A stretch of 64,000 nt of DNA, from positions 248,001 through 312,000 of the forward strand of contig NZ_BMJA01000005.1 of assembly GCF_014642835.1 (NCBI RefSeq), in the 5' to 3' direction. How positions within the stretch are numbered: the first letter of the stretch is position 1; every line of letters starts with the position of its first letter. The DNA comes from Dyella nitratireducens (GTDB lineage: Bacteria > Pseudomonadota > Gammaproteobacteria > Xanthomonadales > Rhodanobacteraceae). Below, piece after piece: positions 19,414 through 28,788 of this stretch. The notes below the pieces were generated by a model. It searched no databases. It was not told the DNA's origin and saw only the letters and a list, made by a program, of their open reading frames with translations. The translations under genes were made by a program, and so were the position numbers.

Positions 19414-19520
19414 CGTCATTCCCGCGAGAGCGGGAATCCAATGTGATCTGATGCAGAAACAAAGATGGATTGACCGGCATTCGCCGTTGTAAAGCGCCTC
19501 CGCTTTCGCGGGAATGACGG
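19414..19520. repeat. Family-2 inverted repeat
   Basis: CGTCATTCCCGCGAGAGCGGG begins at 19414. Its inverted partner, ending CTTTCGCGGGAATGACGG, closes near 19520. The central 50 bases are unrelated. It starts 12 bases after the glucokinase stop codon. Confidence 0.75.
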
Positions 19521-19544
19521 CCTCAGGCAGTTATGAGGATCACC

Positions 19545-20228
19545 ATGCCCCGCTCGAATACCGCATTTCTGTTTGACCTCGACGGCACCCTGATCGACAG
19601 CGTGTACCAGCACGTGCTGGCCTGGAAGGAAGCACTGGATGAGGAAGGCGTCGTGCTGCCGGTATGGAACATTCACCGCAAGATCGGCATGAGTGGCGGC
19701 CTGTTCACCAACATCCTGCTGCGCGAAACCGGCCTGGACATCACGCCGGAACGCATCGAGCGCCTGCAACAGCGGCATGCGGAAGCCTTCAATCGCCATC
19801 ACACCCAGGGCTCGGTGCGGCCGCTGCCGGGTGCACGCGAGCTGCTTGAGTTTCTCACCAAGGAAAAGATTCCCTGGGCGATCGCCACCAGCGGCCGCAT
19901 GCGTACCGCCGCGCACAACCTCGCGGCGCTAGGCGTCGATCCCAACCAGGTGCCGGTGGTCACGCGCGACATGGTGCGCCACGCCAAGCCCGATCCGGAC
20001 TTGTTCATCGCTGCCGCCGAACGGCTGGGTGTGGATATTCATCACTCGCTGGTGATTGGCGACAGTATCTGGGACATGCTGGCGGCCCAGCGTGCGCGAG
20101 CTTTAGGCGTGGGGCTGCTTTCGGGTGGCTACGGCCAGGATGAGCTGCAACGCTCCGGTGCGTTCCGTGTCTATGACGATCCGGCCGACCTGCTCAAACA
20201 TATCGACGAAGTGGCTGCCCGCGACTGA
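19545..20228 (+). CDS. HAD-superfamily phosphatase, subfamily IA
   Basis: The 227-residue protein carries the HAD motifs FLFDLDGTLIDS (nucleophile aspartate near residue 9), IATSG (motif II), a lysine in RHAKPDPDLF (motif III) and VIGDSIWDMLAA (motif IV). A helical cap lies between motifs I and II. The ATG at 19545 follows GAGG by six bases; an earlier ATG at 19533 has no ribosome site. Such enzymes hydrolyse small phosphomonoesters, for example sugar phosphates or phosphoglycolate. The cap gives no clear substrate. Confidence 0.88.
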   Translation: MPRSNTAFLFDLDGTLIDSVYQHVLAWKEALDEEGVVLPVWNIHRKIGMSGGLFTNILLRETGLDITPERIERLQQRHAEAFNRHHTQGSVRPLPGARELLEFLTKEKIPWAIATSGRMRTAAHNLAALGVDPNQVPVVTRDMVRHAKPDPDLFIAAAERLGVDIHHSLVIGDSIWDMLAAQRARALGVGLLSGGYGQDELQRSGAFRVYDDPADLLKHIDEVAARD

Positions 20229-20298
20229 TCGCAACGATGTCATCGAAAACCGCCCCGGGCCGTTATGGCTCTTTGGGGAAAATGATTCAGGTAGGGGT

Positions 20299-21078
20299 AT
20301 GTTCAAACCATCGTTATTGGCTTTAAGCACGCTCGCCGCAGGCCTCTTGTTCACTGCGGCCGCGTCGGCGCAATCCTCGGCGCCGGGTATCACGATCAAT
20401 GGCGCGAAGCCCGATGCTGCGCAATACCAGCCCGCTCAGGACAATTCGAATTCGCCCGTCTCGGACAAGGATATCTATTGTCCCACCGCGCTCGAGCCGA
20501 TCCTGCCCGCCGATTACTATGCCTGCGAAGCGCGTTCCGCCTCCGGGCATGAGAATTACAGAAAGATGGCGGACATGCTGGAGGAATCCGCCTATTGGGC
20601 CAACAAGGACGCGCAGTACGTGCTCGGCCTGATGTACTTCAACGGCGATACCCCGGACGTGCCGCAGAATCGTCCGCTGGGCCTCGCCTGGCTGGCACTC
20701 GCGGCGGAGCGCAAAAAGCCGCAATACCAGCTGGCCTATGCCACGGCTCGCAGCAAAGCCACGCCGCAGGAGATCCGGCAGGCCCGCACGGTTTATTTGA
20801 AGTTGCGCCAGAAGTACGCCGATCACATTGCCGCGCCGCGTGCGATCCAGCATTTCAATCATGCCATCCAGTCGATCGACGATGCCGCGCGCAGTGGCGG
20901 CATTGTTTATCTGCACGGGTTCTCACCTTTTCCGCAAAGTGCGTTTGCCATCGCCAACAAATTGCATGACCAGGCAGACACTGATTTCAGCGACGTGCAT
21001 GGCACGGTGGTGGTCGGCAAACCGGAGTGGGTGCAAGCGAAGCCATTGGATACACCGCAAGGAAGTGATGCGAAATAG
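20299..21078 (+). CDS. Secreted Sel1-repeat protein
   Basis: From ATG 20299 (AGGGG four bases upstream) the 259-residue protein starts with a signal peptide (LLALSTLAAGLLFTAAASAQ). A Sel1-like repeat, AYWANKDAQYVLGLMYFNG...NRPLGLAWLALAAE, lies near residues 95-140. The rest is predicted helical. Sel1 repeats form solenoids that bind other proteins, here in the periplasm. No partner is encoded nearby. The upstream open frame from 20125 overlaps the HAD gene in another frame and is not supported. REP copy C begins two bases after the stop. Confidence 0.8.
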   Translation: MFKPSLLALSTLAAGLLFTAAASAQSSAPGITINGAKPDAAQYQPAQDNSNSPVSDKDIYCPTALEPILPADYYACEARSASGHENYRKMADMLEESAYWANKDAQYVLGLMYFNGDTPDVPQNRPLGLAWLALAAERKKPQYQLAYATARSKATPQEIRQARTVYLKLRQKYADHIAAPRAIQHFNHAIQSIDDAARSGGIVYLHGFSPFPQSAFAIANKLHDQADTDFSDVHGTVVVGKPEWVQAKPLDTPQGSDAK

Positions 21079-21080
21079 CC

Positions 21081-21154
21081 GTAGCTTGGGGTGCAAACCC
21101 CAACATTGCCATGCATCCATGGAGCGCGATGTTGGGGTTTACACCCCAACCTAC
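21081..21154. repeat. REP-like paired inverted repeat, copy C (family 1)
   Basis: Arms at 21081-21107 and 21128-21154 are inverted family-1 copies with one or two substitutions each and a 20-base spacer. They fill the gap between the Sel1 gene stop (21078) and the stop of the convergent helicase gene (21163). Confidence 0.9.
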
Positions 21155-21162
21155 CTAGCTAC

Positions 21163-24100
21163 TTAGCCGGGCGCCAGCAGTGCATCCAGATCAGCCTGAT
21201 CGAAACTCAGCTTCTCGCGCGTACCGCCACCTTCCAGCACTGCTTCGGCAAGCTCCGCCTTGCGTGCTTTCAGTTCTTCGATGCGCTCTTCCACGGTGCC
21301 CGACGTAATCAGGCGGAACACGAACACCGGCTTGTCTTGCCCGATGCGATGCGCACGATCGCTGGCCTGCGCCTCGGCCGCGGGGTTCCACCACGGGTCG
21401 TAGTGAATGACCGTATCAGCGGCGGTGAGGTTGAGACCGACGCCGCCAGCTTTTAGCGAGAGCAGAAACAAGGGCACATCGCCTTCCTGGAAGCGCTGCA
21501 CCGGCTCAGCGCGATCACGCGTTTCGCCTGTAAGCATCACGTAGCGGATGCGGCGCCGCTCCAAATCATTCGCGATCAGCTTGAGCATCTCGGTGAACTG
21601 CGAGAACAGCAGCACTTTGCGGCCTTCGGCGAGCAATGCGGGCAGCATGTCCATCAGCAATTCAAACTTGGCGGAATCGCGCACGCCGCGCGCGGCCTCC
21701 AGCTTGACCAAGCGCGGATCGCAGCAAACCTGACGCAGCTTGAGCAAGGCATCGAGCACCACGATGCCGCTGTGGGCGATGCCGCGCTGGGCAATCACTT
21801 CACGCAGTTCATCGGCCAGCGACAGGCGCAAGCTTTCGTACAGCTCGCGCTGGCGGCCGTCGAGCACCACGCGGCGGGTGATTTCGGTTTTGGATGGCAG
21901 TTCTGCCGCGACCTGTGCCTTCGTCCGGCGCAGAATGAACGGTGCGAGCCGACGGTTGAGGCGCGCCTGACAATCTTCGTCGCGCTGCTTTTCGATCGGC
22001 ACGCGGTAGTGGCGGCGGAATGCACCTTCGTCGCCCAGCAGACCCGGTACGGCGAGATCCACCTGCGACCAGAGTTCGCCCAGATGATTTTCCAACGGCG
22101 TGCCGGTGAGACAGATGCAGCGTGGCGCGCGCAAAGTGAGTGCGGCGCGGCGTGCTTGCGTGCGCGGATTCTTCACCTGCTGCGCCTCGTCGAACACGAT
22201 CAGCGAGAACGGCTGCTTGCGCAGCGTCACCACGTCGCGCGGCAGCAAGGCGTAGCTGGTGAGGATGATGTCCTGGGCGGCGATTTGCGAAAAATCGCCG
22301 CTGCGTTGCGGACCATGCAGCGCCAGCGCGCGCAGGGACGGTGCGAAGCGCCCGATTTCCGCCAGCCAGTTTGGAATCAGGCTGGTGGGCACCACGATCA
22401 GCGCGGGCTGCTGCAAGGCGCCGCGTTCTTTCAGCGCCAGCAAATGCGTGATCAGTTGCAGCGTTTTGCCCAGGCCCATGTCATCGGCCAGCACGCCGCC
22501 GACACCGGCTTCGGCCAATGCGTTCAACCAGCGCAAACCTTCGCGTTGATAGGGGCGCAATTCAACGGTGAGGCCTTCGGGAATGGCATCGCTTGCACGT
22601 TCGGCCGCATCGCGCAGGCGCGCGGTGAACCCTCGCAATTGCTCCGGCGCCTGCAGCTCACCGCCAGCCGGCAACGCTTCAACGATTTCCTCCAGGCGAC
22701 CGGCCTGAACGCGCGGCAGATGCAGTTTTTTCTTCGGCTTTTCGAGGTATTCGGCGAGCGGCGCCAGCAGACCGCGCAGTTCTTTCAGGCGCACCGGCAC
22801 ACGACGGCGCTCATCGACCGGCGCGTACCACACGGCATCCTCGGGCTCATTCGGCGCGGGGCTGAGATTGAGCTGATGCTCGGCTAGCGCCTGTGCTACG
22901 GCGGGCAACAGATTGCGACGCTTGCCTTCCACTTCGATGCCGATTTCCAGATCGAAGGCATGGTCGTCGGCATCTTCCACCGCGTTGCCGTACCAACGCA
23001 CCGGGCCTTCGAGCACTTCGAACGGAAAACTTGGCGCGTACTCGAGCAGAAAACCTTCCGCTTCGAGTTTCGGACGCAGCGCAAGCCAGCGTGCCGGCGT
23101 GTTCACTTCGAGTGCGCCAGCGTGGCCCTTGCCGGGGAACAGCCAGGCGTCCTCCGGCAGCGTGTCGGCCAGATCCCAGGGCAGACCTTCGGTATCCACA
23201 CCCAGCGTCAGGCCGGCGCGCTCCAATTGCTCCATCGTGGACAGTTCTTCGGCGCGCTTGCGGGTGATTTCCACCAATTGGCCGTTACGCACGCGGCGCA
23301 CCAGTGGCTCACCGCCGCGTCCGGGCAGGCGCTCCCCGGCGTAGTCGAAGGCCAGGCGTGCGTAGGCCAACGGCGGTGTGCCGGCGGCCAGACGTGCATG
23401 CCGCGTCAGTGCGTGCAAGGTCAGCACCGGCTTGGGCGCGAGTTCGGCACGACGCAGCTCGTCGAACACCTGCGGCTGCGGGATGCGGTGCGCCAGGCGG
23501 CTGGACGGCAATGCGCCGCGCAAGAGACGACTGTATTCGTGCTTGAGCGGCGGCAGATCCAGCCAGTGTGTTTCTTCCGGATCGGCTTCCAGATGGCCCA
23601 GTTCGGCCCGCTCTGCATCCAGGTACCACAACCCGTCAATGCGCAGCAGGCGCTGGCTATGCGGCAACGCCGGCAACAAGCGCTGGCTGCCGTCCTGTTC
23701 CAGTTGCCAATGCCAGTTCAGTTGATGCGATCTACCGCGTGACAAGCGCAGGCCGGCGAGGCCGCCGAGGAAGCAGGGCGCGGTATCCAGCATCTCGGCC
23801 AAGAGTGCGTTGCCTACATGGCCAGACAGACGCGCGTAACTGCGCGACTTGCGCAACGCCTGCGGCAGGCCGAGCACGGTGGTGGCCAGCCGTTGCTCGT
23901 GCAGCGTCAGTATGGAATGGGAAAGCATCTTGCTTTCCAACGGAGCCGGCCGTGTGAAACGGCCGTGCTCGCCAGGCGCCAGCAGTACCGGGGCTGAGTC
24001 CAGTCGCGCAAAAGGAGCGCCATCTTCCGGCATCACCTCGAAGAAGAAACCGAGCACGACATGCTCGTGCGCTCCGGCAACAGCAGGTTTGCCGAGCAGC

Positions 24101-24189
24101 TTGCGCCACACGCCGGGTAGGCTTTCCTCGCGCTCCTCATGGGCGGAAGGATCGCCGTGCTGGTTCTCGTCCGGTAGGTGCATGCGCAT
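21163..24189 (-). CDS. SNF2-family DNA/RNA helicase-like ATPase
   Basis: The 1008-residue protein has a C-terminal SWI2/SNF2 engine. Motif I is VLADDMGLGKTLQL near residue 570, with IVVPTSLIPNW, the Walker B variant IVFDEAQQVKNP and LTGTPLENHLGELW. The second lobe has KVLLFSQFTEMLKLI, LLSLKAGGVGLNLT and DRAHRIGQDKPVFVFRLI. The first 550 residues resemble the N-terminal region of long bacterial Snf2 proteins, but I see no SWIM zinc-binding cysteines. Family members translocate on double-stranded DNA and remodel protein-DNA complexes. The gene lies 79 bases behind gpsA on the same strand and may be read through from secB-gpsA. Confidence 0.9.
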   Translation of the reverse strand: MRMHLPDENQHGDPSAHEEREESLPGVWRKLLGKPAVAGAHEHVVLGFFFEVMPEDGAPFARLDSAPVLLAPGEHGRFTRPAPLESKMLSHSILTLHEQRLATTVLGLPQALRKSRSYARLSGHVGNALLAEMLDTAPCFLGGLAGLRLSRGRSHQLNWHWQLEQDGSQRLLPALPHSQRLLRIDGLWYLDAERAELGHLEADPEETHWLDLPPLKHEYSRLLRGALPSSRLAHRIPQPQVFDELRRAELAPKPVLTLHALTRHARLAAGTPPLAYARLAFDYAGERLPGRGGEPLVRRVRNGQLVEITRKRAEELSTMEQLERAGLTLGVDTEGLPWDLADTLPEDAWLFPGKGHAGALEVNTPARWLALRPKLEAEGFLLEYAPSFPFEVLEGPVRWYGNAVEDADDHAFDLEIGIEVEGKRRNLLPAVAQALAEHQLNLSPAPNEPEDAVWYAPVDERRRVPVRLKELRGLLAPLAEYLEKPKKKLHLPRVQAGRLEEIVEALPAGGELQAPEQLRGFTARLRDAAERASDAIPEGLTVELRPYQREGLRWLNALAEAGVGGVLADDMGLGKTLQLITHLLALKERGALQQPALIVVPTSLIPNWLAEIGRFAPSLRALALHGPQRSGDFSQIAAQDIILTSYALLPRDVVTLRKQPFSLIVFDEAQQVKNPRTQARRAALTLRAPRCICLTGTPLENHLGELWSQVDLAVPGLLGDEGAFRRHYRVPIEKQRDEDCQARLNRRLAPFILRRTKAQVAAELPSKTEITRRVVLDGRQRELYESLRLSLADELREVIAQRGIAHSGIVVLDALLKLRQVCCDPRLVKLEAARGVRDSAKFELLMDMLPALLAEGRKVLLFSQFTEMLKLIANDLERRRIRYVMLTGETRDRAEPVQRFQEGDVPLFLLSLKAGGVGLNLTAADTVIHYDPWWNPAAEAQASDRAHRIGQDKPVFVFRLITSGTVEERIEELKARKAELAEAVLEGGGTREKLSFDQADLDALLAPG

Positions 24190-24268
24190 GCGATCCCTGG
24201 GGCGATCAAAACCTTGAGCTTAGCAGCGATTCGGGTGCGCGCGGGTACGCGTATGCATCACAAAAAGC

Positions 24269-25294
24269 TCAATGCGTTCCGAACAAGCCTTGCGGGTATT
24301 CCGGCTTTTGCTCGCGCGCCATCAGCGCCTTCATGCCTTCGACCGGCGTCACTTCGCCGTGCAGCACGGCACGCACGCCTTTGCTGATCGGCAAATCCAG
24401 GCCGTGCTTGTCGGCCAGACGCACGACTTCATTGGCCGTGACCACGCTTTCGACCACTTGGCCGATCTGCGCCACCGCCTCATGAATGCCGATGCCCTGT
24501 CCCAGCGCCAGACCGAGGCGCCGGTTGCGCGAGAGATCCCCGGTGCAAGTCAGCACCAGATCGCCCAGGCCGGACAGGCCCATCAGCGTTTCCGGCTTTG
24601 CGCCCAGAGCTACGCCCAAGCGCAGCATTTCGTTCATGCCGCGAGTGATGAGACCTGCGCGGGCATTCAGGCCGAGCTGCATGCCATCGGCTACGCCGGT
24701 AGCGACCGCCAGCACATTCTTCATCGCACCACCCAGTTCCGCGCCCAGCACGTCCTTGCCGGTATAGACACGGAAGTTCGGCGCATGCAGCAAGTTGGCG
24801 AGATGTTGTGCGAAGGCTTCGTTCTCGGCATGCACCGTGACCGCGCTGGGCTGGCCGGCGGCCACCTCACGTGCAAACGAAGGACCGGTGAGCACGGCTG
24901 CCGCCCGTCCCGGCAGCCTTTCGGCCACCAGTTCATGCAGGAACCGCCCGGTCCCCGGTTCAAAGCCCTTGGTGGCCCAGGCGATGCTGGTGCCTGGATC
25001 GAGCAACGGCGCGATCTCGTTCAGCATTTCTGCAAAGGCATGACTGGGCACCACGATCAACAGCGCGGTGGCGCCACGCACTGCCTTGGCCAGATCGGGC
25101 TCAAAAGCGAGCCCCGATGGCAACTCCAGATCCGGGAGGTAGCGCTGGTTGCGATGGTTGGCAGCCATCGACGCCAAAGCCGCCGCATCGCGTCCCCACA
25201 GGCGAGTGGGCACGCCGTTGCGCGCGGCCAACGTGGCCAGAGCGGTGCCCCAGGAGCCAGCCCCGAGGACAGCCAGGATCGGCTGGTCGGTCAT
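24269..25294 (-). CDS. gpsA: Glycerol-3-phosphate dehydrogenase [NAD(P)+]
   Basis: GpsA reduces dihydroxyacetone phosphate to glycerol 3-phosphate for phospholipid synthesis. The 341-residue chain begins with the dinucleotide loop [19 protein letters not shown]. It contains [18 protein letters not shown] and the catalytic-lysine segment [15 protein letters not shown] near residue 190, then [19 protein letters not shown]. Length and motifs are complete. It follows secB by 23 bases, an arrangement common in this order. Its product feeds PlsB, which is encoded at 41945 in this window. Confidence 0.97.
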   Translation of the reverse strand: MTDQPILAVLGAGSWGTALATLAARNGVPTRLWGRDAAALASMAANHRNQRYLPDLELPSGLAFEPDLAKAVRGATALLIVVPSHAFAEMLNEIAPLLDPGTSIAWATKGFEPGTGRFLHELVAERLPGRAAAVLTGPSFAREVAAGQPSAVTVHAENEAFAQHLANLLHAPNFRVYTGKDVLGAELGGAMKNVLAVATGVADGMQLGLNARAGLITRGMNEMLRLGVALGAKPETLMGLSGLGDLVLTCTGDLSRNRRLGLALGQGIGIHEAVAQIGQVVESVVTANEVVRLADKHGLDLPISKGVRAVLHGEVTPVEGMKALMAREQKPEYPQGLFGTH

Positions 25295-25317
25295 GTCAGG
25301 ACCTGTTCGCTAGACTT

Positions 25318-25821
25318 TCAGCTGTTGAGCGTCGGCGCTTCGCCACCGCTGCCCATGCGGCGCTGCTGTTCGGCGTACAGGGCCTCGAAATTGATCGGCT
25401 GCAGCAGGAACGGCGGGAAGCCGCCTTCTTGCACCAGTGAGGAAATCACCTGGCGGGCATAGGGGAACAGCAGGTTCGGGCAGTAGCTGCCGATGATGCC
25501 GGCCTGGTCGGCCTCGGTGAAGCCCGCGATACCGAACAGGCCCGCCTGCTGCACTTCCGCCAGATAGGCGGTGCGCTCGTTGATGGTGCAGGTAAGGGTC
25601 AGGGTGAGCACCACTTCATACAGGTCGCTGCCCAAGCCGGTCGCGCGCTGCGACAGGTTGAGCTGCACCTGGGGAGCCTCGGTGATTTCACCGATTTCCT
25701 GGAAAATCTGCGGCGCATTGGGCGCCTCGAAGGACACGTCCTTGACGTAGATCTTCTGCAGCATGAGCTGCGGCTGATTGGCCTGACCAGCACCCTGGCC
25801 GTTGGCGGTGATATCTACCAT
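25318..25821 (-). CDS. secB: Protein-export chaperone SecB
   Basis: SecB holds preproteins unfolded in the cytoplasm and delivers them to SecA. The ATG at 25821 ([12 protein letters not shown]) gives 167 residues, the usual length; the frame further upstream is not supported. Recognisable blocks are [77 protein letters not shown] and the C-terminal tail with QQRRMG. It heads a secB-gpsA operon and is divergent from rpmB. Confidence 0.97.
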   Translation of the reverse strand: MVDITANGQGAGQANQPQLMLQKIYVKDVSFEAPNAPQIFQEIGEITEAPQVQLNLSQRATGLGSDLYEVVLTLTLTCTINERTAYLAEVQQAGLFGIAGFTEADQAGIIGSYCPNLLFPYARQVISSLVQEGGFPPFLLQPINFEALYAEQQRRMGSGGEAPTLNS

Positions 25822-25932
25822 GGGTATCCCTCGATTCAATAAGGCAAAGCGCGCGCGGCGCAAAGGAGGGGAATTGTTCCATACATCCCCGTCTGTCGCC
25901 ATGTCGGCGAAAGCCGCAAAAGTGGTGACAGA

Positions 25933-25962
25933 TTGCACACTCGCCTGTTTTTACGGGATAAT
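25933..25962 (+). promoter_or_regulatory. Candidate promoter for rpmB-rpmG
   Basis: TTGCAC (25933-25938) and GATAAT (25957-25962) are separated by 18 bases and point towards rpmB. The start would leave a leader of about 160 bases. The 307-base gap between secB and rpmB holds this and presumably the secB promoter; I see no other gene in it. Confidence 0.55.
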
Positions 25963-26128
25963 GCACGGCTCGCCCCTGTCGACCCGGCCTACCGGGCATG
26001 TCCGCAACGCGATGCGGACCTTACGACCAAGCGACCCGCAACACCCTCCAGCATCGCGTGGCGCACAGCGCCGCTGGGCCGATGTCGCCCTGGCCAACGG
26101 GCGGTTTACAGAATCTACGGAGGTCATC

Positions 26129-26365
26129 ATGGCCCGTGTATGCCAAGTCACCGGAAAGGGTGTGCAGACCGGCAATAACGTCTCGCACGCCAACAACAAG
26201 ACCCGCCGCCGCTGGTTGCCCAACCTGCATGAGCGCCGGTTCTGGGTTGCCAGCGAAAACCGCTGGGTAAAACTGCGCGTCTCCAACCAGGCGCTGCGCA
26301 CCATCGACAAGAAGGGCATCGAGGCCGTGATCGCCGACCTGCGTGCCCGTGGCGAAAAGATCTAA
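26129..26365 (+). CDS. rpmB: 50S ribosomal protein L28
   Basis: The ATG at 26129, preceded by GGAGG, gives the 78-residue L28: [38 protein letters not shown] and [18 protein letters not shown]. It is part of the large ribosomal subunit. rpmG follows after 12 bases, the standard rpmB-rpmG operon. The open frame continues far upstream of the real start, but that part has no family match. Confidence 0.98.
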   Translation: MARVCQVTGKGVQTGNNVSHANNKTRRRWLPNLHERRFWVASENRWVKLRVSNQALRTIDKKGIEAVIADLRARGEKI

Positions 26366-26377
26366 GGAGCTTAAGTC

Positions 26378-26545
26378 ATGTCCAAGAGCAAGAGCGACAA
26401 GATCCGTTTGATCTCTTCGGCCGGTACCGGCCACTTCTACACCACGCAGAAGAACAAGAAGAACACTCCGGACAAATTTGAATTCAAGAAATACGATCCG
26501 GTCGTGCGCAAGCACGTGATTTACAAGGAAGGCAAGATCAAGTGA
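26378..26545 (+). CDS. rpmG: 50S ribosomal protein L33
   Basis: This short gene encodes 55 residues beginning [20 protein letters not shown] and ending in [13 protein letters not shown], a complete L33. No cysteines are present, so it is the zinc-free type usual in gammaproteobacteria. AAGGAG lies seven bases before the ATG. It is co-transcribed with rpmB and followed by a terminator. Confidence 0.97.
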   Translation: MSKSKSDKIRLISSAGTGHFYTTQKNKKNTPDKFEFKKYDPVVRKHVIYKEGKIK

Positions 26546-26589
26546 TCCACCGTCAGGTGAATCCTTCCGGTGAAAACCAGGATCTATTG

Positions 26590-26617
26590 AAAACCCGTCC
26601 TCAAGGCGGGTTTTCTT
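26590..26617 (+). terminator. Rho-independent terminator after rpmG
   Basis: AAAACCCGTC pairs with GGCGGGTTTT (one T-G pair) around a five-base loop and is followed by CTTTT. It lies 45 bases past rpmG. Confidence 0.88.
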
Positions 26618-26661
26618 TTGCCCGCTTGCGCATGCAAAGAACGTTTCAGCATGATCGCGGC

Positions 26662-27210
26662 ATGGAAACAAGCGACGCACTTTTTCCGGCCCTGCTCAAA
26701 AATGCCTGGCATGACTTGCCTGGACCGGTGCGCTCCATGCACGGCTCAGCACCTCGCATCCTGGCGCGCGGCAAGGCCGATGTAGAGGGTGATGGCAACG
26801 CCGTGGTGCGCGCCTTGCGATGCCTTCTAAAACTTCCCTCTCCTGGTCCAGAACAAACCCTGGAAGTGTGCATCGAACGTCGAGGCAATCATGAAACGTG
26901 GACACGGCGTTTTGCGCATGGCCGGATGCAATCCACCCTGCGCCACGATGCAAGCGCTACACATCTGTTGGAACAGCTTGGCCCAGTGACGCTTCGCTTC
27001 ACATTGTGTCCAGATGCCCACGGCATAGCTTGGCACTTGAACGGCGCACGCATGCTTGGCATGCCTTTGCCGCGCCGTTGGCTGGGCACCGTGCTTTCGC
27101 ACAGCGGTGAGCATAACGGCCGTTACGCATTCACCATCGATACTCGATTGCCATGGATAGGCAGACTGGTTGCCTACCGTGGCTGGCTGGAGATCAGCAC
27201 CGATGACTGA
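26662..27210 (+). CDS. DUF4166-domain protein
   Basis: From ATG 26662 the 182-residue protein reads METSDALFPALLKNAWHDLPGPVRSMHG, then repeated short strands with RGKADVEGDGN, WTRRFAHGRMQSTL and LGMPLPRRWLG. This is the DUF4166 pattern. In other bacteria the domain is often fused behind a saccharopine-dehydrogenase-like domain. Here that domain is encoded separately by the convergent gene ending at 27609. The function is unknown. The last codons overlap the start of the DCC gene (ATG 27203), so the two are translationally coupled. Confidence 0.8.
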   Translation: METSDALFPALLKNAWHDLPGPVRSMHGSAPRILARGKADVEGDGNAVVRALRCLLKLPSPGPEQTLEVCIERRGNHETWTRRFAHGRMQSTLRHDASATHLLEQLGPVTLRFTLCPDAHGIAWHLNGARMLGMPLPRRWLGTVLSHSGEHNGRYAFTIDTRLPWIGRLVAYRGWLEISTDD

Positions 27211-27619
27211 GAGCATCTCGTCACCTGTGGTTGTGTATGACGGCGTCTGTCTTTTGTGCAGCCGCTGGGTGCGCTTTCTGCTGGAGCGCGATACGGAAGG
27301 TCGCTATCGATTTGCTTCGATGCAATCGGAGAATGGCAGGCACCTGTTGCAGGCACATGGCCTCGATCCCGACTCGCCACTCTCGATGCTGCTGGTTGAA
27401 GATGGCCACGGTTATACCGACGCCACTGCCATCGCACGGGTGTTGCGCGGATTGCCCTATCGGCGCTGGCGGTGGTTGAGCGCGATGATGTTGTCAGTTC
27501 CCCATTCGATTCGAGATGTCGCCTACCGCATTGTTGCCCGTCACCGCTATCGGCTGTTCGGGCGCAGCGAGCAATGTTTCGTACCCACGCCAGAACAACG
27601 CTCACGATTCATGTCGTGA
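27203..27619 (+). CDS. DCC-family thiol-disulfide oxidoreductase-like protein
   Basis: The 138-residue protein has the family signature VVVYDGVCLLCSRWVRFLL near the N-terminus, where the DxxCxxC motif gives the family its name. RYRFASMQSENGRHLL and the later DATAIARVLRGLPYRRW complete the thioredoxin-like pattern. The two cysteines suggest redox activity, though no substrate is known. Its ATG overlaps the stop of the DUF4166 gene. Its 3' end overlaps the convergent NADP-binding gene by 11 bases. Confidence 0.87.
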   Translation: MTESISSPVVVYDGVCLLCSRWVRFLLERDTEGRYRFASMQSENGRHLLQAHGLDPDSPLSMLLVEDGHGYTDATAIARVLRGLPYRRWRWLSAMMLSVPHSIRDVAYRIVARHRYRLFGRSEQCFVPTPEQRSRFMS

Positions 27620-28715
27620 GCGTTTCCAGTCTCGTGCTGATCTGATAATCGGAGAGCGCAGCCAGCGCTTCGTCCAGATTGAACAGCCCCATGCATGGCA
27701 TGGCGCCTCGGTCTTTAAGCAGACAGTCCGCCTTCTTCCGCGCCAACACCACGGCTGGCATGGCCGGGATATATGGTCCGTCACCAGCTGCCGCATGCAA
27801 TGACCAGCGCAGCGTCAATGGCTTCGCGTTCGCATCGAGGCCCCGCAACATCACCACCATGCCACCCTCATCGCTGCCCGCATGCAGGAACCACTCGCTG
27901 ATACGACGCAACCGGCGCGCGTGGCGCGCCAAGTTTTTCAAAACGCCCAGGCGCACCAGCCAAGCCAGCAGCCATACGCCGAAGTGAAGCCGGCGCAATT
28001 CCAGGCCGGCGCGAAACATCACCTGCTGCACGCCGTGATAGCGCTCCGGAAAAAGCGCGAGATCAGGTACGTCGCACAAACCGACCCAGCGCGGCCCCGA
28101 CATGAACCAGCTGCGCCTCGTCGAAAGCCAGCCATATCCGGCCTGCCACCTGCCGTTTCGCCAAACGGGTACGCGACGTCCGCAGTAGCCGAGTATCGCC
28201 GCTACGGTCGCGTCGCCGCGCGGTGTGCGGTTGCCGGGGCTGATGGCGTGTTCGATGGAGGCCAAGGCAGCAAATCTGTCACGCAAATGATCGACCACCG
28301 CGCTGCTTAGCGCCGGAACCGTCGACGCACCGCTAATCAGCAGACAGCCCGCCTTGCGCGCCTCGTCATCCAATACGCGAATGCCTGCTACAAACTCGCG
28401 CCCGTCGGCCAGGTCCACGTAATCGCTGCCGCAAGCAAGGGAGGCTCTCGCTACGCGGTAGTCCTGTGACTGAAACGGGCCTGCAGCATGGATCACCAGC
28501 TCGGGCGCATGACTGCGCAGCATGTCCTGCAAATCAACCGCCTCGACATCAATCACCGCCACCTGCACAGACGGATCGCCCAGATCGTTCCGCAAGCGCT
28601 CCAGCGCTGTTTGCGTGCGTCCCGCGATAATCAATTCGAACCGCGCATCATGCGCCAGGCGTGCGGCGATGCGCGCACCGAACACACCGGTTGCGCCGAT
28701 CAATAGCACTCGCAT
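27609..28715 (-). CDS. Saccharopine-dehydrogenase-like NAD(P)-binding protein
   Basis: The N-terminus VLLIGATGVFGARIAARLA is a Rossmann nucleotide loop. VIHAAGPFQSQDYRVARASLACGSDYVDLADGREF is the hallmark of the saccharopine-dehydrogenase-like Sccpdh_NADP family. The ATG at 28715 has GGAG ten bases upstream; the in-frame ATG at 28733 lies directly on a terminator hairpin and is less likely. The C-terminal half, with a hydrophobic LHFGVWLLAWLVRLG segment, is not recognised. True saccharopine dehydrogenase activity is unlikely without lysine-pathway context. Genes for DUF4166 and DCC proteins face it. Confidence 0.8.
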   Translation of the reverse strand: MRVLLIGATGVFGARIAARLAHDARFELIIAGRTQTALERLRNDLGDPSVQVAVIDVEAVDLQDMLRSHAPELVIHAAGPFQSQDYRVARASLACGSDYVDLADGREFVAGIRVLDDEARKAGCLLISGASTVPALSSAVVDHLRDRFAALASIEHAISPGNRTPRGDATVAAILGYCGRRVPVWRNGRWQAGYGWLSTRRSWFMSGPRWVGLCDVPDLALFPERYHGVQQVMFRAGLELRRLHFGVWLLAWLVRLGVLKNLARHARRLRRISEWFLHAGSDEGGMVVMLRGLDANAKPLTLRWSLHAAAGDGPYIPAMPAVVLARKKADCLLKDRGAMPCMGLFNLDEALAALSDYQISTRLETLTT

Positions 28716-28733
28716 CCCCGTGATGCTCCCCAT

Positions 28734-28768
28734 AAAAAAAGCCCGCCTTGAACGAGGCGGGCTTTCTT
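28734..28768. terminator. Rho-independent terminator after the desaturase gene
   Basis: AAAGCCCGCC (28738-28747) pairs perfectly with GGCGGGCTTT (28756-28765). On the minus strand a U run follows (complement of 28734-28740), so it ends the desaturase transcript just before the next minus-strand gene begins. Confidence 0.88.
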
Positions 28769-28788
28769 GTTGCGTTTAGCCGTCCAAA

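Noticed and set aside
18469-19419. 316-codon minus-strand frame opposite glucokinase
   Set aside because: Mirror of glucokinase codons; glucokinase motifs are complete on the plus strand.
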